Assembly: GCA_023105745.1 (NCBI GenBank)
Contig: JALGQZ010000018.1
Coordinates: 16,687,773-16,751,772 of the forward strand
DNA length: 64,000 nt
Source: Austropuccinia psidii
Taxonomy: Eukaryota; Basidiomycota; Pucciniomycetes; Pucciniales; Sphaerophragmiaceae
Direction of reading: 5' to 3'
Made by a program: the position numbers and the translations under genes. The notes beneath the pieces are model-generated. The model worked only from the letters and a program-made list of their open reading frames with translations, was not told the origin of the DNA and did no database searches. Positions 11,401 through 21,874 of the stretch are shown in pieces. Each line of letters starts with the position of its first letter. The stretch's first letter is position 1.

Positions 11401-14310
11401 ATTATGTCCAATCTTCCTAATGACATCCATGTCCAGGAGTTCATTGATATGTTTCTCAATCTCTTTCCTGGTTTCCAGACTTGCTGGGTAAGGAGGTCTC
11501 CTTAACATGGGTGGATAAGGCCTTTCTACATCCAGATATAGTTCTATATCATGGCCTTTGATCTTGCCTAATGGTTCTTCACCAATGGCAAATGCTGGTC
11601 TATTCTTCCTCAGCATCTTCAGTAAACTTAGTTTCTGTTTACTGGTGAGGGTAGTGCTAAACTGTCCCTCTCTGAATTCTTTCAGAAGTTCTTCCAGTGG
11701 GTCCTGAGAAGATATCTGGTATATATCAAGAGAGAATTTCTTTTCCTTGTTAGTACCAATGGTAATATGCCTATTTTTACTATTGTAAATATCTATGCCA
11801 TACATCCTCTGGTAATCTGTTCCCAGTAAAAACCCTTGGATGTGGGCATCTTCAAGCACTACAAACTCTGGGTTGAGTCTGATATTACCTTTTCTGTGGG
11901 GTATAATTATCTCTTTGATAATTGTCCCAATAGAGGTCATCTTTCCAGATGCACTCTTAAAGTTCTTTGCCCTGGTGGGCAAGAGTTCTTTTTCCCAGTT
12001 TGGGAAGTGTTTATCCAGATAATTTCTGGCCACTATGGAGCAGTGTGCTCCACTGTCAATGATCAGTGGGTGCTGAGCATTGTCGATACATACAGTCATT
12101 TTTGTGGCTGTTCCATGTATATATGCCATTCCTTTGGTTGGTGTAACCAGGAATGTTTGTGCATCTTGTGTATGTTTACACAAGTTTTTGTTGGCAGTGT
12201 CTTGTGGCATGCCTGCTTCCAACTGTATATCCTGGATTTCTAGTGGGGTTTCCTCTTGGTATTCCACTAGAAATTCCTCTCTTGGGTCTTGATCCTCATC
12301 AGATGGTTCTCTGATGGCATCACCCATAGAGTCTGATTCAGAATCCTCTGTTGGAGGTTCTTCCTCAGGGACTTTCTCTATGGCATAGACTTTTTTCTTT
12401 GCCTTTGGACAGTTGTTAGCATAGTGGTCTGTTGAACCACAATTGTGACAAGAATTCTTTTTCTTTGCCACTTCTGCCACTCTTTCTCTGGGTTTGTCTT
12501 TAAACTCTACCCTGAAAGGTTGTTTCTCTTTGAAACTACTGCTTCTATATGGGGTGAATTTCCCTATATTAGTCCTTTTCCTTATGTCTTGTAAGGTATT
12601 GGCTATGTCATCTAGAGTGCAATTTTGGTTGCATCTGCATTTCACTGCATGCTCTAGTTCTCCTGGCAGTTGTGTCAGAAGTTTGTGATTCCTCATCTGG
12701 ATGTTCATCTGAGGATCAATGGCTTTAAGTCTTTTAGACTGTCTGAGACACCACTCATATGGATCTTTGTCCACAGAGTATTTGTCATTTTCAAATGACA
12801 TGGTCTTTTGCCATATCCAAGTTCCATTACTGTACTTTTGGATTATCTGACTCTTCCACCATGGCCAGTTCCTTCTGCCATGGATTTCTTTCATTTCAGT
12901 GTACCATATACTTGCATGACCTTTAAATGCAGTATTCAATCTAGCAGTTATCCAGTAGTCTGGTATGCTTGGTACATCAATGAAGAGTCCATCAATATAA
13001 TCTATGAGTTCCATATGATCATATTCTCCTGATCCAGAGAATTTGGGCCAGCTTGAGGCCTCAGGAAGCTGTTTCAAGGCTTCCTTCTCTGAATAAGACA
13101 TTCCATCTCCATCCTGGTATTGTGATGGAGATCTTGCCTTATTCAACAACATGGCATCTGGTTTGATGTCATCTGGTTGGTATGGATTCTCCATAGCTTG
13201 GCCTTGTGGTTGGGGCTTCAAGCTATGGTAGGCATCAAACAATTTGTTGATGTCTTGGTTCAGACACTCCCTGTCCCTGCTGCTATGGTGTTGTTCTTCA
13301 GAGACTTGATTCAGTCTCTTGTTGGTTTCTTCAGAGGCTTTGCTCAGTTGAGCATATCCTTCCTGAAGATTTTTAACTATCTGCTCCAATGAGGCTTGAG
13401 TTTTTCTCATCCTCTCTTGGGCAATTGCAAATTCTGCAGCCTGTTTTGCTGATTGCTCAACATATTGGGACATTTGCAACCACAGTGTGTCACTGTTAAT
13501 GTTGCTCTCAGATGTGATAATGTTATTTTCAGTCTGAGTGGGGGTAATGTTTCTATTACTAGGACTACTGATTCTAGAGTGGTTTACAACTACTTCTGGT
13601 TCTTGTGTACTTCTTTTACCAAATCTAACAGCTTCTGGATCATGGGGTCTGACTCTTTCCTCCTCTGGTTGAAGGAGGCTTTGTTCTTGCCCTTGTTGCC
13701 TTGTCTTCTCCTGGAAACTTCCTGGAATTGTGAAGAATGGTGACTCTTGGCCACTGATCTGCTGGTTTCTGAATGGTGTGAAGCCACTGGAGAGCTGATT
13801 TGGCTGACTCCTTGTGAACCTGAAGGAATCTGAGTAGGCCCTGTCTGGGTTAACTGTTCTTCTATAGCTTGGATAGTGGCTTGGTTCTCCCTTATCCTCT
13901 GTGCCCTTGCCTCCAGGAGTCTGTGCTGCCTGGTAGGGTTCCAACCCTTGGTGATTACCATAAGGTCCTTGAAGTCTATCTCTTTGAGGCAGATCTTCTG
14001 GCAACTTGATCCCAGTTCTGCCCAGTGAGTTGCTAGGTTGAACCTCTTGTTGTCCATGCTCCATTGAAACAAATCTTTGAGGAGTTGGTGGATTTGAAGA
14101 ACTTGATCCATATCCTTCCAGTCCTCTGGTTTGAGGTTTCTGTTGAATTGGAGTGTGAATGGCAAGGTTGATATTATCTCCCTCATTGTTTTGCCATCCA
14201 CCACTGTGTCCAATGTGTCTTCTTTCAGGTCTTCTGGTTCTAGACATTCCTGCTCTGTCCTCTGGCTGGTTCCTTTGGAAGCCAAGGTCTCTGAGGTATG
14301 CAGGGGACAT
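8455..14310 (-). CDS. Element C Gag-Pol polyprotein, intact, 1,951 codons
   Basis: This single frame encodes all retrotransposon proteins. Approximate residues are as follows. The N-terminal region (1-270) is rich in S, Q, P and R. A coiled-coil-like stretch lies at 280-350 and a capsid-like region at 420-600. The zinc knuckle [14 protein letters not shown] is near 619 and the aspartic protease IIDSGAHCS near 750. RT runs from about 900 to 1180, with YIDY near 1090, and RNase H starts at DAACSQGLG near 1237. The integrase zinc region is near 1510-1550, with catalytic D, D and E near 1580, 1641 and 1678. The chromodomain-like end is near 1885-1945. The ATG at 14310-14308 lies inside the predicted second intron, so only transcripts that retain that intron can use it. 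The second RT aspartate is replaced by tyrosine, which should impair polymerisation. The single-frame Gag-Pol layout is known for several fungal chromoviruses. Confidence 0.93.
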   Translation of the reverse strand: MSPAYLRDLGFQRNQPEDRAGMSRTRRPERRHIGHSGGWQNNEGDNINLAIHTPIQQKPQTRGLEGYGSSSSNPPTPQRFVSMEHGQQEVQPSNSLGRTGIKLPEDLPQRDRLQGPYGNHQGLEPYQAAQTPGGKGTEDKGEPSHYPSYRRTVNPDRAYSDSFRFTRSQPNQLSSGFTPFRNQQISGQESPFFTIPGSFQEKTRQQGQEQSLLQPEEERVRPHDPEAVRFGKRSTQEPEVVVNHSRISSPSNRNITPTQTENNIITSESNINSDTLWLQMSQYVEQSAKQAAEFAIAQERMRKTQASLEQIVKNLQEGYAQLSKASEETNKRLNQVSEEQHHSSRDRECLNQDINKLFDAYHSLKPQPQGQAMENPYQPDDIKPDAMLLNKARSPSQYQDGDGMSYSEKEALKQLPEASSWPKFSGSGEYDHMELIDYIDGLFIDVPSIPDYWITARLNTAFKGHASIWYTEMKEIHGRRNWPWWKSQIIQKYSNGTWIWQKTMSFENDKYSVDKDPYEWCLRQSKRLKAIDPQMNIQMRNHKLLTQLPGELEHAVKCRCNQNCTLDDIANTLQDIRKRTNIGKFTPYRSSSFKEKQPFRVEFKDKPRERVAEVAKKKNSCHNCGSTDHYANNCPKAKKKVYAIEKVPEEEPPTEDSESDSMGDAIREPSDEDQDPREEFLVEYQEETPLEIQDIQLEAGMPQDTANKNLCKHTQDAQTFLVTPTKGMAYIHGTATKMTVCIDNAQHPLIIDSGAHCSIVARNYLDKHFPNWEKELLPTRAKNFKSASGKMTSIGTIIKEIIIPHRKGNIRLNPEFVVLEDAHIQGFLLGTDYQRMYGIDIYNSKNRHITIGTNKEKKFSLDIYQISSQDPLEELLKEFREGQFSTTLTSKQKLSLLKMLRKNRPAFAIGEEPLGKIKGHDIELYLDVERPYPPMLRRPPYPASLETRKEIEKHINELLDMDVIRKIGHNEIVEITTPVLITWHDGKSRLCGDFRALNNYTKADRYPIPRIPHALDKLAKAKYITKMDCMKGFHQNGVKPNSMKLLRIICHMGIYEYTRMPFGIKNAPAHFQRMMDTIFQEEIMEGWMVVYIDYIIIYSETWEDHVQYIDRVLSKCTPINLKISLKKCNFGQQELLALGHKVSGLSLAIDQNKVAAVLQKPVPKSIKEMQSFLGFASYYRNHIKTFSHITSSLYKLCSKDVVFEITKERRDSYERIKYELTNAPVLILPDFELPFKLYIDAACSQGLGAALHQRQIVDCEPREGVICYISRQLKDSEARYGATQTECLCLVWALEKLHYYLEGAVFEVYTDCTALKSLLNMKTTNRHMLRWQIAIQEYRGNMTIIYKEGKSHTNADGLSRWPLDNVKSNPAYDPEVAAKIPIHFMEINRKRNFRFSEWAPEIGTLDSGNTDSEGTETPILGISSSELHNEFFNAVLKSYAKHKQCSILLQLLQHKYRSPELETQLEEPWLRAYKDNKFFLIDGLIYHREKHTSALTVIDRDHISLILQECHDCPYMGHMSEDRTKERVASTAWWPKWEQELSEYINTCERCQKANRKHGKKYGLLQHIEEPKHPWETINMDWVTGLVPGGKENYNACLIIVDRFSKSMRCLPCHKEDTAMDTALLFWNNIISTCGVPKIIISDRDPKFTSEFWTNLYDMLGTKLAFSTAYHPQTDGLAERMIQTMEDILRRFCAYGMEYKDHEGYTHDWVTLLPAVQLAYNTSQHSTTGKTPALVEKGWNPLLPVDHLKKNLLTIHPTAKDFHDMWKKACDTAAKGIAEAKEYNKQRWDKSHMEPDFKEGDQVLVSTLNFNNLKGPKKMRDSFVGPFTIIKLIGKNAVEVKLTEEFSRKHPVFPVSLVKPYFQTEEEKFLSRRKNITPPEIVEVEDSPGPVSKIIRARKIRLNGKDQRQYLVKFKNQTADKDKWLAEDAIPDGNLHLRRFRASRRTEQSHQ

Positions 14311-14658
14311 ATCAGTGTTTGCAAGCAGTCAAAAACTTTATGTTCTTTGGGTATTTACCTTTGACTGTGCCTTGTACAAATTTGCTATCTGCTGATTTGG
14401 GCAGTTTGCCTTTGGAGGTTACAACTGGGTTAATAATTGTAATCTTCCCTGCACAAGTGGTTAAGGTTGGTTTACCTTGTATTGAAGCAGAGTTTCGTGG
14501 TTTTCTACTCCTCTGAGTGGCTATTGGTGTCCACTTTTTGGCTGTGATGAGGCCTTCACTAAGCCTTTTTCCTTTGCCCTTGCTGCCCTCTGGTTCTGAG
14601 GGTGTCACTGGTATGTTGGCCTGTGACTGGGTCTCAAGTGGTATGAAGTTTTCTTCCA
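13590..14658 (-). CDS. Element C predicted spliced accessory protein overlapping Gag (333 residues)
   Basis: This is an inferred gene. A 5' exon (14359-14658) is open but has no ATG of its own. Its donor (AAAG before GTAAAT) and the acceptor CTCAG define a 68-bp intron at 14291-14358. Joining at 14290 continues in the frame +1 relative to Gag-Pol, open to a TAG at 13590. With one base from the upstream exon the coding length is 1,002 nt, exactly 334 codons. Elements B, D and E have matching structures. Shared features are KGWNP (NGWNP in B), a lysine- and glutamine-rich middle, and a hydrophobic helical end ([12 protein letters not shown], like AVDSVFNIVRTLMEF in D). The function is unknown. 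It could instead be the true N-terminal Gag domain joined to the rest by frameshifting. An alternative acceptor two bases on (CAGAG) would lead into the Gag-Pol frame. Confidence 0.6.
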
Positions 14659-15252
14659 CTGAATCAAAACAGGAAAAAGAGGGCTTATGTCAGTTAAGAC
14701 TTCTTACAAGGCTGGTTTTGCACGTCTAAGAATGGCCTCTGGGCTTGTATATTACTACAGTATGCCCTTGTATAGTGACAGTATAATTGAATTAACAATT
14801 CCATGTCAGAAATACAGCTTATTGATTATTGGTATACTGTTTGTATACCAATATCTTACAGAATACTTGTTATTAGCAAGTATAATCTGTCAAAAAATGG
14901 TGTATTACAGGGCAATTGAGTTAACAATGTGTCCAAACACGCCTCAACTGTTGGTTTATCAGTATGAGCTGTCTTAATTCAATTAAGAATTGAGACTGTA
15001 TAAATGGCTTAAAAGTGTTTTTATATGCAAAACACGCCAAAAATACTGGTCTTGTGGTTATTAGCCACTAGACAAATACTCTTTAAAAATATGAGTATTA
15101 TTAAATTTTTAAAGAAGAATATATATAAAATATATTTTTCAAAAGAAAATGACGCCTAAAAATAAAAAACAGGTGTCAATAAATGATAAAAAAGAGAAAA
15201 AACTTACTTGTAAGGTCCAAAATAAGTAAAAAACACGGCCAGGCCCCCAAAA
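14659..15252 (-). other. Element C primer site, leader and predicted first intron
   Basis: On the minus strand TTTTGGGGGCCTGGCCGTG follows the 5' LTR, where the primer-binding site is expected. The primer tRNA, or a self-primer, was not identified. The leader then reads CTTACAA followed by GTAAGT (donor bases 15202-15207). An acceptor TTTTGATTCAG ends at 14659. Removing 14659-15207 (549 bp) would join A to TGGAAGAA and create an ATG in the accessory-protein frame. Confidence 0.55.
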
Positions 15253-16691
15253 TGTCAGGTTGAGTCTATGATAAGAGTAATAAAGTGTATTTACAACTTT
15301 TAACTATGACTGTGACACGGTATATAAAAGTTAAAAAGGTTTTATAAGAGTTGAAGATGGTTTTAATTTAATAATAAAAGGGCTTTACTATAGTGGATAT
15401 AGTGGTGGTGAGCGCTGTTGAAAGCCCTGGGTGCAGCTTTACCTGTTGGGTTACAATAATAAAGACTACAATTATTAAGATTATAATAATACCTGATTAT
15501 TACCCAAGGGTAAAACTGTTTTTGACAGTTTACTACGTAGGGTATTCAAGAGCAGGATGAGGAAAGGTCTTTGGCTGTGAAAAGCCCTCCTTTTATCCTG
15601 AAATTGAGGTGAAAAGGTGATTAAACCTTTTCACGTAGAGGGAGTGAAGATTTTTCACTCCTCATGACAGGCTTGTGGTTTGCAAACAACCTGTATACCC
15701 TGTATTGGGCTCAGATGTGGTTTTGAAACCACATCTGGGCGGTTTTCACCAATACAGGGTGAAAATTTTCATCTGGGGACCTCACAGCCTGATTCTGACG
15801 TGTATGACGCGTAGAATGCTGTACAGAAACTGTATGGGACCCCAGTATTGACTGACATATGAGGTATTGAAGTAAAAACATGCTTCTTCGTCTGTTGACA
15901 CCTCATATTCATGATTATGGGGTGTTATCCCATGGTAAGGCTGTATATGACAGCTGGTGGGATTTTGACCTTAAAATGGTCATACCTCTGTCCGTTTTTG
16001 AGATATCAAGCTCAAAGTTGGTTCATTGAATAGCTCTATATGAGCTCTACACAATGGTACCCAACTTGACATGGTTATCATTAAATATGACAAAGTTATC
16101 CCATGTACAAGTATTTTTGTACATTGGCGTGGTTTGGGCAAAAAGCTGTATTAAGCTTGTTTGGCCAATAACTTCTGTTGTAGTTGAGTTATGGGGAAAT
16201 GGATGACACCATCAGATAGCCCTGATTGTGCTCTTTCCAAAAAGACCCCACTTCAAGTATCCCACACTAAAACTGTAGAAGTTAGATGGGAGGTGAATGT
16301 TTTGTTCACCTTTATTTGGCCTGAATTTGACCATAACTCAAGTAATACTGTTGCTAGCTCAGTTTGGCTGGTACCATTGGATAGCCCTGGCTTAGAGCTT
16401 CATTTTGAATACCCATTTGATGGGGTTAAGCCTCTCCTTCTAGATTTTAGATGAGAGGTGAAAATTAAGGTTTATGCTCAGCAATGACTTTGAGCAGGAA
16501 TAACTTTGTTATTTCTTGTCCTATGGTGATGGGACTTGTATTTTCAGAAAGAGGTGAGTTTCCTCTTTCTTTTGATACCTTTTGAGCTAATTGGGCTCAG
16601 TTCCATGTTTTGGTGGTATTTTGGCTATACCATTGGTTTATGGTATTTTGGCTGTCATGCTTGTGCTCTGGTTTTGAGTCACAGGTTGACG
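15253..16691 (-). repeat. Element C 5' LTR (right copy)
   Basis: This 1,439-bp copy is nearly identical to 6992-8430. Its terminal base is mutated (TTGACG). The hairpin cluster is repeated at about 15609-15759. On the element's strand this LTR would drive transcription of the Gag-Pol RNA. Confidence 0.95.
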
Positions 16692-16696
16692 ATAAC

Positions 16697-18807
16697 ACAT
16701 GTGTGTTTTGTTCTATGGTAAATGATTCCATCAAGGAGGTGAAATCTTCCTTCATCATATTCCTTTTTCCATATTTCATCTAGTTTTGATGAAAGTGATG
16801 GATCTTTGCAGTCTTTCATTAGAAGTTGGCTTAAGATATGGCAATTTTTGTCTGTCTTATAGCTTTCTTTAACTTGGTTAAAGAATTCTTTGCCAATGTC
16901 TGTAACACATATTCCTTCTATATGGTGCTCTTCTTGTGGTACGCATGCTGGATTGTCAGGGGTATTTGCTAGAGCCCATCTGCTAAGACCATCTGCATTT
17001 TTATGAATATTCCCAGATTTATGAAAAATAGTCATATTTCCTCTATATTCTTGGATAGCAATTTGCCATCTCAGCATATGTCTATTTGGAGTCTTCATAT
17101 TTAATAGTGATTTCACAGCATTACAGTCTGTGATTACATCAAATACTGTGCCATCCAAATAATAATTCAGTTTTTCTAAAGCCCATACTAGGCATAAGCA
17201 TTCCATTTGGCTTGCTCCATACCTTGCTTCTGTTGGCTTTATTTGCCTTGAAATGAAACAAAAGTCCTTCCACTGGCTTATCATTGATAATTTGTGTTTG
17301 GTGAAGTGCAGCACCTAATCCTTCTCCACAAGCATCAATATACAGTTTGAAGGGCAGTTTCCAATCTGGCATTAGTAGAAATGGGGCATTTGTTAAGGAA
17401 TTTTTCAATTCTTCATATGCCTTGACTCTTTCTTCTGTCATCTCATAGACTGTTTGTTGGTCACATAGCTTATACAAGGATTTAGCAATCTTTGCAAAGT
17501 CCTTTATATGCTGTCTATAGTAACCAGCAAATCCTAGAAATGATTGCATTTCTTTTTTGGTCTGAGGCATTGGCTTAAGTAGTACTGCTGCTACTTTATT
17601 TTTGTCTATGCCTAGACTAAGGCCAGATACTACATGTCCTAGTGCCTTTAATTCACTGTATGCAAAATGACATTTTTTCAAGGAAATTTTCATATTTACT
17701 TGGACTATTTTCTGTAATACCCTTTCTAGTCTTGTAAGGTGATTTTCCCAAGTTTCTGAGCAAACTATAATATCATCAATATAGATAATCAACCATCCTT
17801 CTGATAATTCTTCAGGGAATATGGTATTCATCATTCTTTGATAATGGGAAGGTGCATTTTTTATTCCAAATGGCATTCTTAAGTATTCAAAAATTCCACA
17901 ATGGACTATTATTCTTAGTAATTTCTTGGCATTGTCTGTTAAGACATTTTGATGAAAACCCTTCAGAGCATCCATAGCTGTGATGAACTTAGCTTGTGAC
18001 AATTGGGTCAATGTCTCATGGATTCTGGGTATTGGATATCTGTCTGGAATGGTATAGGTATTCAGGGCTCTGAAGTCTCCTACCATCCTTGATTTTCCAT
18101 TATGCCAAGTTATAATGACAGGTGTAGTAACTTCTACTTGTTCATTGTGTCCAACCTTTCTCAATACTCCTAGGTCCATTAATTCTTTAATGTGCACCTC
18201 TAAGGCTTCTCTAGCTCTTGGACTGGCTGGATAAGCAGGTCTTCTTAATAAAGGTGGGTAAGGTTTTTCTACATTAAGAATTATATCCACTTCATGTCCA
18301 ATTATGGCACCTAGTGGCTCTTTGTCAGTTGCAAAGGCATTTTTATACTTAAATAAGAGGTCAATCAATTTTTCTTTCATTTTTTTCTGTTAATTCTTGA
18401 TTGATTTCTGCCTCTTTGAGTTGTTCAGATATAAAAAGTTGTTTTTCTGGAATTTTTTCTTCATTCTTAATAACTGTGATTTGTTTTTTGTTATTTAAGA
18501 ATCCAAACTTTTGTCTTTTATTATCTCCTATGGTAAAGTATCTATCCTTTTGGTTGGAGATATCTATACCATAGATTGATAAGTAGTCATTCCCAAGTAT
18601 GAAATGATTACTAGTACAGTTGTCCATTACTACAAACTCTACTTTGATTCTGACACATTGTGAGGGATGAGGAAAAATTAGTGTTAAATCAATTATTCCA
18701 AGGGGCTTCATGCTCTCACTTGCACTACTAAATTGACACCTTGTATTGGCATAAGTTTTTCTTGCCAGTCTGGGACAATGGTTTTTAAATAACTTTTGCC
18801 AACACAA
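16697..18807 (-). pseudogene. Element B pol: protease end, RT, RNase H, start of integrase region
   Basis: Three overlapping open stretches (18361-18807, 17139-18380, 16697-17314) make up one pol region read on the minus strand. The RT box is YIDDIIVCS with both aspartates present, preceded by [16 protein letters not shown]. RNase H begins at [13 protein letters not shown] and the [14 protein letters not shown] tether follows. Frameshifts near 18735, near 18375 and near 17270 break it. The last lies in the conserved [16 protein letters not shown] segment, where about one base is missing. The frame then runs into the integrase part beyond element C at 6991. The three breaks make this copy non-autonomous. 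Confidence 0.88.
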
Positions 18808-21137
18808 GTGCAGTATGCTCCTGTATCCAAGTTAACCTTTCCTTCTTGGTTATCAACCATAACAATACTAATACTTGATTTTCCAGCTGTATATCCCATT
18901 CCTCTTGCAGGTTTAGTTCTATACATTTTGGCATCTTGTATGTTTGTCAGATTTGTGTCAGATGTTCCAACTTGTGGCAAGTTTGAGTTGACATCCAGTA
19001 CTTCATAAATTATATCAATATTATTAATTTGTGCATTAATTATATTGATTTCATCACTTTCAGAGCTTTCTGACTCTTCTGTCTCTTTTTCAGAGTCTGA
19101 TTCCTCTTCTTTGTCATTGTGGTTTTCTGTTTCCACAATTTCATTAATCTTTCCTTTTTTAAGGCAATTATTGGCTAAGTGTCCAATACCTCCACATTTA
19201 TGGCATTTTCTTTGCTCATTATTGTTCGATGTATTGGGCTTAAAGGATTCTTTTGATTTATCTTTTTTGATAAATGGTTTATTTGGGCTTTTAATGTCCA
19301 ATTTTTTCCAAGTCCTGCCAATTTTTGTTCTTGTCACTATATCCTCTAGTGCATTTATATACTCTTCTGTGGAGCATGGCTCTATACACCTGCTTCTTAG
19401 GGCATGTTCTAGTTCCCCTCCACATTTTTTAAGTATTTTCATATGCACCATTTTCTGTGACATTTCTGGGTACAGTGCATTAAGCCTTTCAACTTGTTTC
19501 AAGAACCAAGTTAAAGGTTTATCTTTCTCAGGGTCAAAGAAAGAGTTTTCAAATGCATTTTCTATCTTATACCTCCAGGCATCATTTGCCCACTTGGTGA
19601 TTATTTCTTGTTTCCACCAAGACCAGGTATTTTTACCATTTGTTTGTCTTATGCCATAATACCATCTTTTTGCAGATTTCTCAAACAATGAATGTAATCT
19701 TGCAGTGATTAATTCATCTGGTATGGCATAGTCTTCTTGTAACATGTCAATTGTTTTAATAAATGACATGTGGTCATATTCACCTTCTCCTGTGAATGTT
19801 GGCCATTCTTTCAATTGAGGTGCTTCCTTCATTAAGACTTGGTTATTGTCTTGGTGACTCAAGTCTGTTATGAAAGGATTTGACAATTCTTCTTTTGTTT
19901 TAACAGGGCTTCTTATATGAGAAAATGGTGTTGATAACTTTGGCATATTTAAATTGGCCTCATTAATTTTATCCATTTTTTCTGTAATAAGCCTTATTTC
20001 ACTTTGAATATCATCTTTCAGATGCATTCTTGCTTCATCACTTTTTTCCACATGGTCCAAAAGTAATTTTTGGTGTGATGAAGTCTTTTCTTCAAATTTT
20101 TCTACAGAAATACTTAATTTATTTAATTTTTCTGTAAGATTGTCAATACTCACATCATAATTGATTGTCAAAGTCTTGTCTTTGATATCTTTTATGTATT
20201 TATACAATTCTTGTTGTCCTTGTATTAATTTTTGAGTATTATCAATTAAATTCTTTGGTTTATTATTTTCAACAATAAACTTAATGTTGTCAATTTCTTT
20301 TTTGTTTTGCACAACAATTTTTGTTAAAGAAGATAAATTGTTATTTATTTCTTGTAGTGATAATAAACTATTTTTAATTTCTTTTAGAGGTAATATACTA
20401 TTTTTAATTTCTGTTAAAGTATTTACAACATCTTTGGACAAGGTTATTTCTTTGGGAAATGAAGTTGTCTCATTCTTTGCTCTTCCTTGTCCTTGAATTC
20501 CATCAAGGTTCTGGCCATGTTGAAAACATTGTCCATGGCATCCTTTTGGATTCTTGGGATTCTGTAGCTTGGGGAATATGGTTTCCTCCAATGTTTTTTC
20601 TTGTTCTTCTTCCCTTCTTGGGGAAGTGGGTTGGCTTGAGGCTTGCTGGTAGAAGCTACTGGGGCTTCTTCCTTGGTTGCCTCCCTCTTTTTGGCATGAT
20701 AATCCTTGATCTTTTTGATTTGAGGTTTGGATGACAGTGGATTCCATCCATTGGAGTATTTCACTATCTCCTCCTCTTTGAGGAACTTTTTCAGGATGTG
20801 CCAGGAGTTCATCACTCCTTGGTGTATTTGAGGCAGCATTTCCCAGTCTTTGTCCTTGTATACTGTGTAATACTGCTTGTACTGGCTCATGTAGATGTCT
20901 ATTTGAGCCCTCTGAATGTGATTTGTACCTGTTTGAGTTACTCATACTTAGTTCCAATTCAGGCTCAGATATCATGGGCATTTCTGGGACTTGCCTTTGG
21001 GATAAGGCACTTCCTTGTGTGGATTCTGTTCCACTGGGGATATTGCCCTTTCTTTTCCCTTTTGAGGGATCAATTCTACTTCTGAGTCCAGCTCCATCTG
21101 ATTGGATGGAGTATTGGGAACCTCTTCTGGTAGTCAT
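18708..21137 (-). pseudogene. Element B gag and protease (frameshifted before RT)
   Basis: The frame starts at an ATG (MTTRRGSQYS) and spans 809 codons. The N-terminal 250 residues are rich in S, Q and P. A long K/N/I-rich coiled-coil-like stretch follows, then a capsid-like region (EWPTFTGEGEYDHM). A zinc knuckle CHKCGGIGHLANNC is near residue 640, and an acidic linker precedes the protease motif VNLDTGAYCTCVGKSYL near 770. It loses frame just after the protease. The first 230 codons overlap the predicted spliced accessory frame. The ATG lies 11 nt upstream of the end of the predicted intron 21127-21212, so it survives only in transcripts that keep that intron. Confidence 0.85.
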
Positions 21138-21362
21138 AATTTAAAGAATAAGAAAAAATAAAAGTATTTTAGAATAAAATTCTTTTATGGCAATTTAAAA
21201 AGAGGTGCTCACCTTCAGAGTCTTGAATGGTGGGCCCTGGAAAGTCTAATTTCTTAGCTTTCTTTCTTTTGGTGATAACTGGTGTTGGAGAACTTTGACA
21301 AGTTTCTTCCACCAATCTCTCAACAGTAGCTTGGTTGTCTTCTGTTGGGTTATCTTCAAACA
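20444..21362 (-). CDS. Element B predicted spliced accessory protein overlapping gag (255 residues)
   Basis: This is an inferred three-exon gene. The exons are 21213-21362, 20995-21126 and 20444-20928. The introns are 21127-21212 (GTGAGC to ACCAG, 86 bp) and 20929-20994 (GCAAGT to AACAG, 66 bp, a GC-AG intron). With one upstream base the coding length is 768 nt, exactly 256 codons including the stop. Without the second intron the frame would have three stops at that spot. Element D shows the same exon joints, giving PKGTNHIQ here and PQGLNHFQ in D. Conserved parts are IDIY, GWNPLS, APVAS, a lysine-rich stretch, and YRIPRI..AMDNVFNMARTLMEF near the end. The function is unknown. The basic middle could bind nucleic acid, but that is a guess. 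Confidence 0.6.
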
Positions 21363-21874
21363 CTAAAAAAAAAGACAAATAAATATAAGTCTTTTTATAA
21401 TAAGTGTTATTTTTGGCAAGATATGGCAATTTTCCACGTAGAAATTGCTTTTATATCTTTGAAAAATTTAAATAAAGAAATGAATAAAAATGAATAAAAA
21501 TAACTTTTTTATTGGTTTTTAATGTTTTTTAATATTTTTTATATATTTTTTTATTTTTATTTTTTAAAGAATAAAATAAAAAATGAATATGATTCTTACG
21601 AAATTAAATTATAATAAAAATTATTTTTAATTTATAAAATATCTCTTTTAATTACTAGAGTCACTCAAAGAAAGTTCTTGCAAGTCTAAGGATGTGAAAA
21701 ACCACGTGTAAGACAGTACAATTGCTTTCCAAATGCCTCAATAGCTTTTAAAATCAATAAAATATAAAATTATTATATAATTTTTATGATTATAAATATA
21801 ATTTATTATTGGATAAACCCAAATAGAATCTTTTTAAAGGTCTTTTAAGTAAATATCACGGCCAGGCCCCCAAA
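21363..21874 (-). other. Element B leader with primer-site region
   Basis: TTTGGGGGCCTGGCCGTG on the minus strand abuts the 5' LTR and is the likely primer site. The AT-rich leader holds a segment shared with element D (TTACACGTGG..TTTTTCACATCC, about 21690-21720). It ends in a T-run and AG acceptor at 21363. The best donor seen (GTAAGA, 21594-21599) follows a C, so a split ATG as in C and E is not evident here. Confidence 0.55.

Larger units (their letters stand above)
6992..16691 (-). mobile_element. Element C: complete Ty3/gypsy chromovirus, youngest in the nest
   Basis: This 9,700-bp element is read on the minus strand. Its two LTRs are both 1,439 bp with about 8 differences by eye (near 0.5%). 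The target duplication ATAAC is at 6987-6991 and 16692-16696, inside the integrase gene of element B. It has a polypurine tract, a TTTTGGGGGCC primer-site region and an uninterrupted Gag-Pol frame. The last base of the right LTR is G where the other copies have A (TTGACG for TTGACA). It is the only element here with an intact polyprotein, although its RT box is YIDY. It belongs to the same broad family as element A and is the source type of the solo LTR at 50683-52121. Confidence 0.96.

Noticed and set aside
8584..13743. Many plus-strand open stretches opposite element C Gag-Pol
   Set aside because: They are shadows of the intact minus-strand gene with no independent motif.
13590..14324. A single unspliced 244-codon gene in the +1 frame of element C
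   Set aside because: It has no ATG at its start (TTG) and its first codons lie in the predicted intron. The spliced model explains it better.
15232..15252. Assignment of a particular primer tRNA to the TTTGGGGGCC site
   Set aside because: The complement to a specific tRNA 3' end could not be confirmed without a tRNA set, and self-priming is also possible.
20444..20470. Programmed -1 frameshift from the overlapping frame into Gag (CCCAAAG near its end in element B)
   Set aside because: The heptamer is not kept in C or D and no consistent structure was seen. It is retained only as an alternative to splicing.
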